Source: Acanthaster planci
Taxonomy: Eukaryota > Echinodermata > Asteroidea > Valvatida > Acanthasteridae
Reading direction: 5' to 3'
NCBI RefSeq assembly: GCF_001949145.1
Contig: NW_019091540.1
Location: 277,098 to 320,325 of the forward strand
Length of the DNA: 43,228 nucleotides
Part shown: one piece after another, positions 43,159 to 43,228 of the stretch
How positions within the stretch are numbered: position 1 is the first letter of the stretch
How the letters are laid out: each line of letters starts with the position of its first letter
Position numbers and translations under genes: made by a program
The notes under the pieces: generated by a model
Databases searched by the model: none
What the model was told of the DNA's origin: nothing
Seen by the model: the letters and a program-made list of their open reading frames with translations, nothing else

Positions 43159-43228
43159 CCGACAAATTAGATTAGCAAAAATGACTGTAACCAATGCCAG
43201 TCAGAAACTATTCACATGACCTCAGTCT

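Noticed and set aside
1-43228. Search for a prokaryotic-type defence or mobile system, CRISPR array or viral genes
   Set aside because: All coding sequence resolves into four conserved animal genes with introns. The repeats are minisatellites, SINE-like or MITE-like, and no transposase or viral domain was recognised.

Overview
The window is animal nuclear DNA: four protein-coding genes split by short introns (about 0.2 to 1.9 kb) with GT-AG borders, separated and interrupted by dispersed repeats. The proteins resemble human orthologues closely. Short introns, many ACATGTAC microsatellite runs and tRNA-derived SINE-like repeats suggest a marine invertebrate, probably a deuterostome such as an echinoderm, hemichordate or amphioxus. 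The species cannot be fixed from the sequence. One N at 1431 points to a draft assembly.

Layout. Minus strand, 513-11093: sixteen exons of PHF14, a chromatin reader with several PHD fingers; its 3' end lies beyond base 1. Plus strand, 11789-14123: complete four-exon NDUFA4, a small cytochrome c oxidase subunit. PHF14 and NDUFA4 are head to head with 695 bp between start codons, the same neighbour pair as in human 7p21.3. The stretch 14124-19930 has no recognisable gene. Minus strand, 19931-28536: ten coding exons of a complete pyruvate kinase, convergent with NDUFA4. The stretch 28537-35646 has no coding exon I can support but is rich in MITE-like inverted repeats and degenerate tandem repeats; a candidate noncoding first exon of pyruvate kinase lies near 34.7 kb. 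Plus strand, 35647-42593: nine exons of UBXN6, a p97/VCP cofactor, whose last exon or exons lie beyond the right edge.

All exon joins were checked by hand for splice dinucleotides and reading phase. Coding lengths come out whole: PHF14 646 codons so far, NDUFA4 84 aa, pyruvate kinase 534 aa, UBXN6 406 codons so far. The genes do not form a pathway: two are metabolic or mitochondrial, one is nuclear and one belongs to ubiquitin/p97 proteostasis. I found no mobile-element protein, virus, CRISPR array or operon. The most notable points are the conserved divergent PHF14/NDUFA4 pair, a possible C2HC zinc site in UBXN6, a minisatellite that abuts a PHF14 splice donor, and several undescribed-looking non-autonomous inverted-repeat elements.
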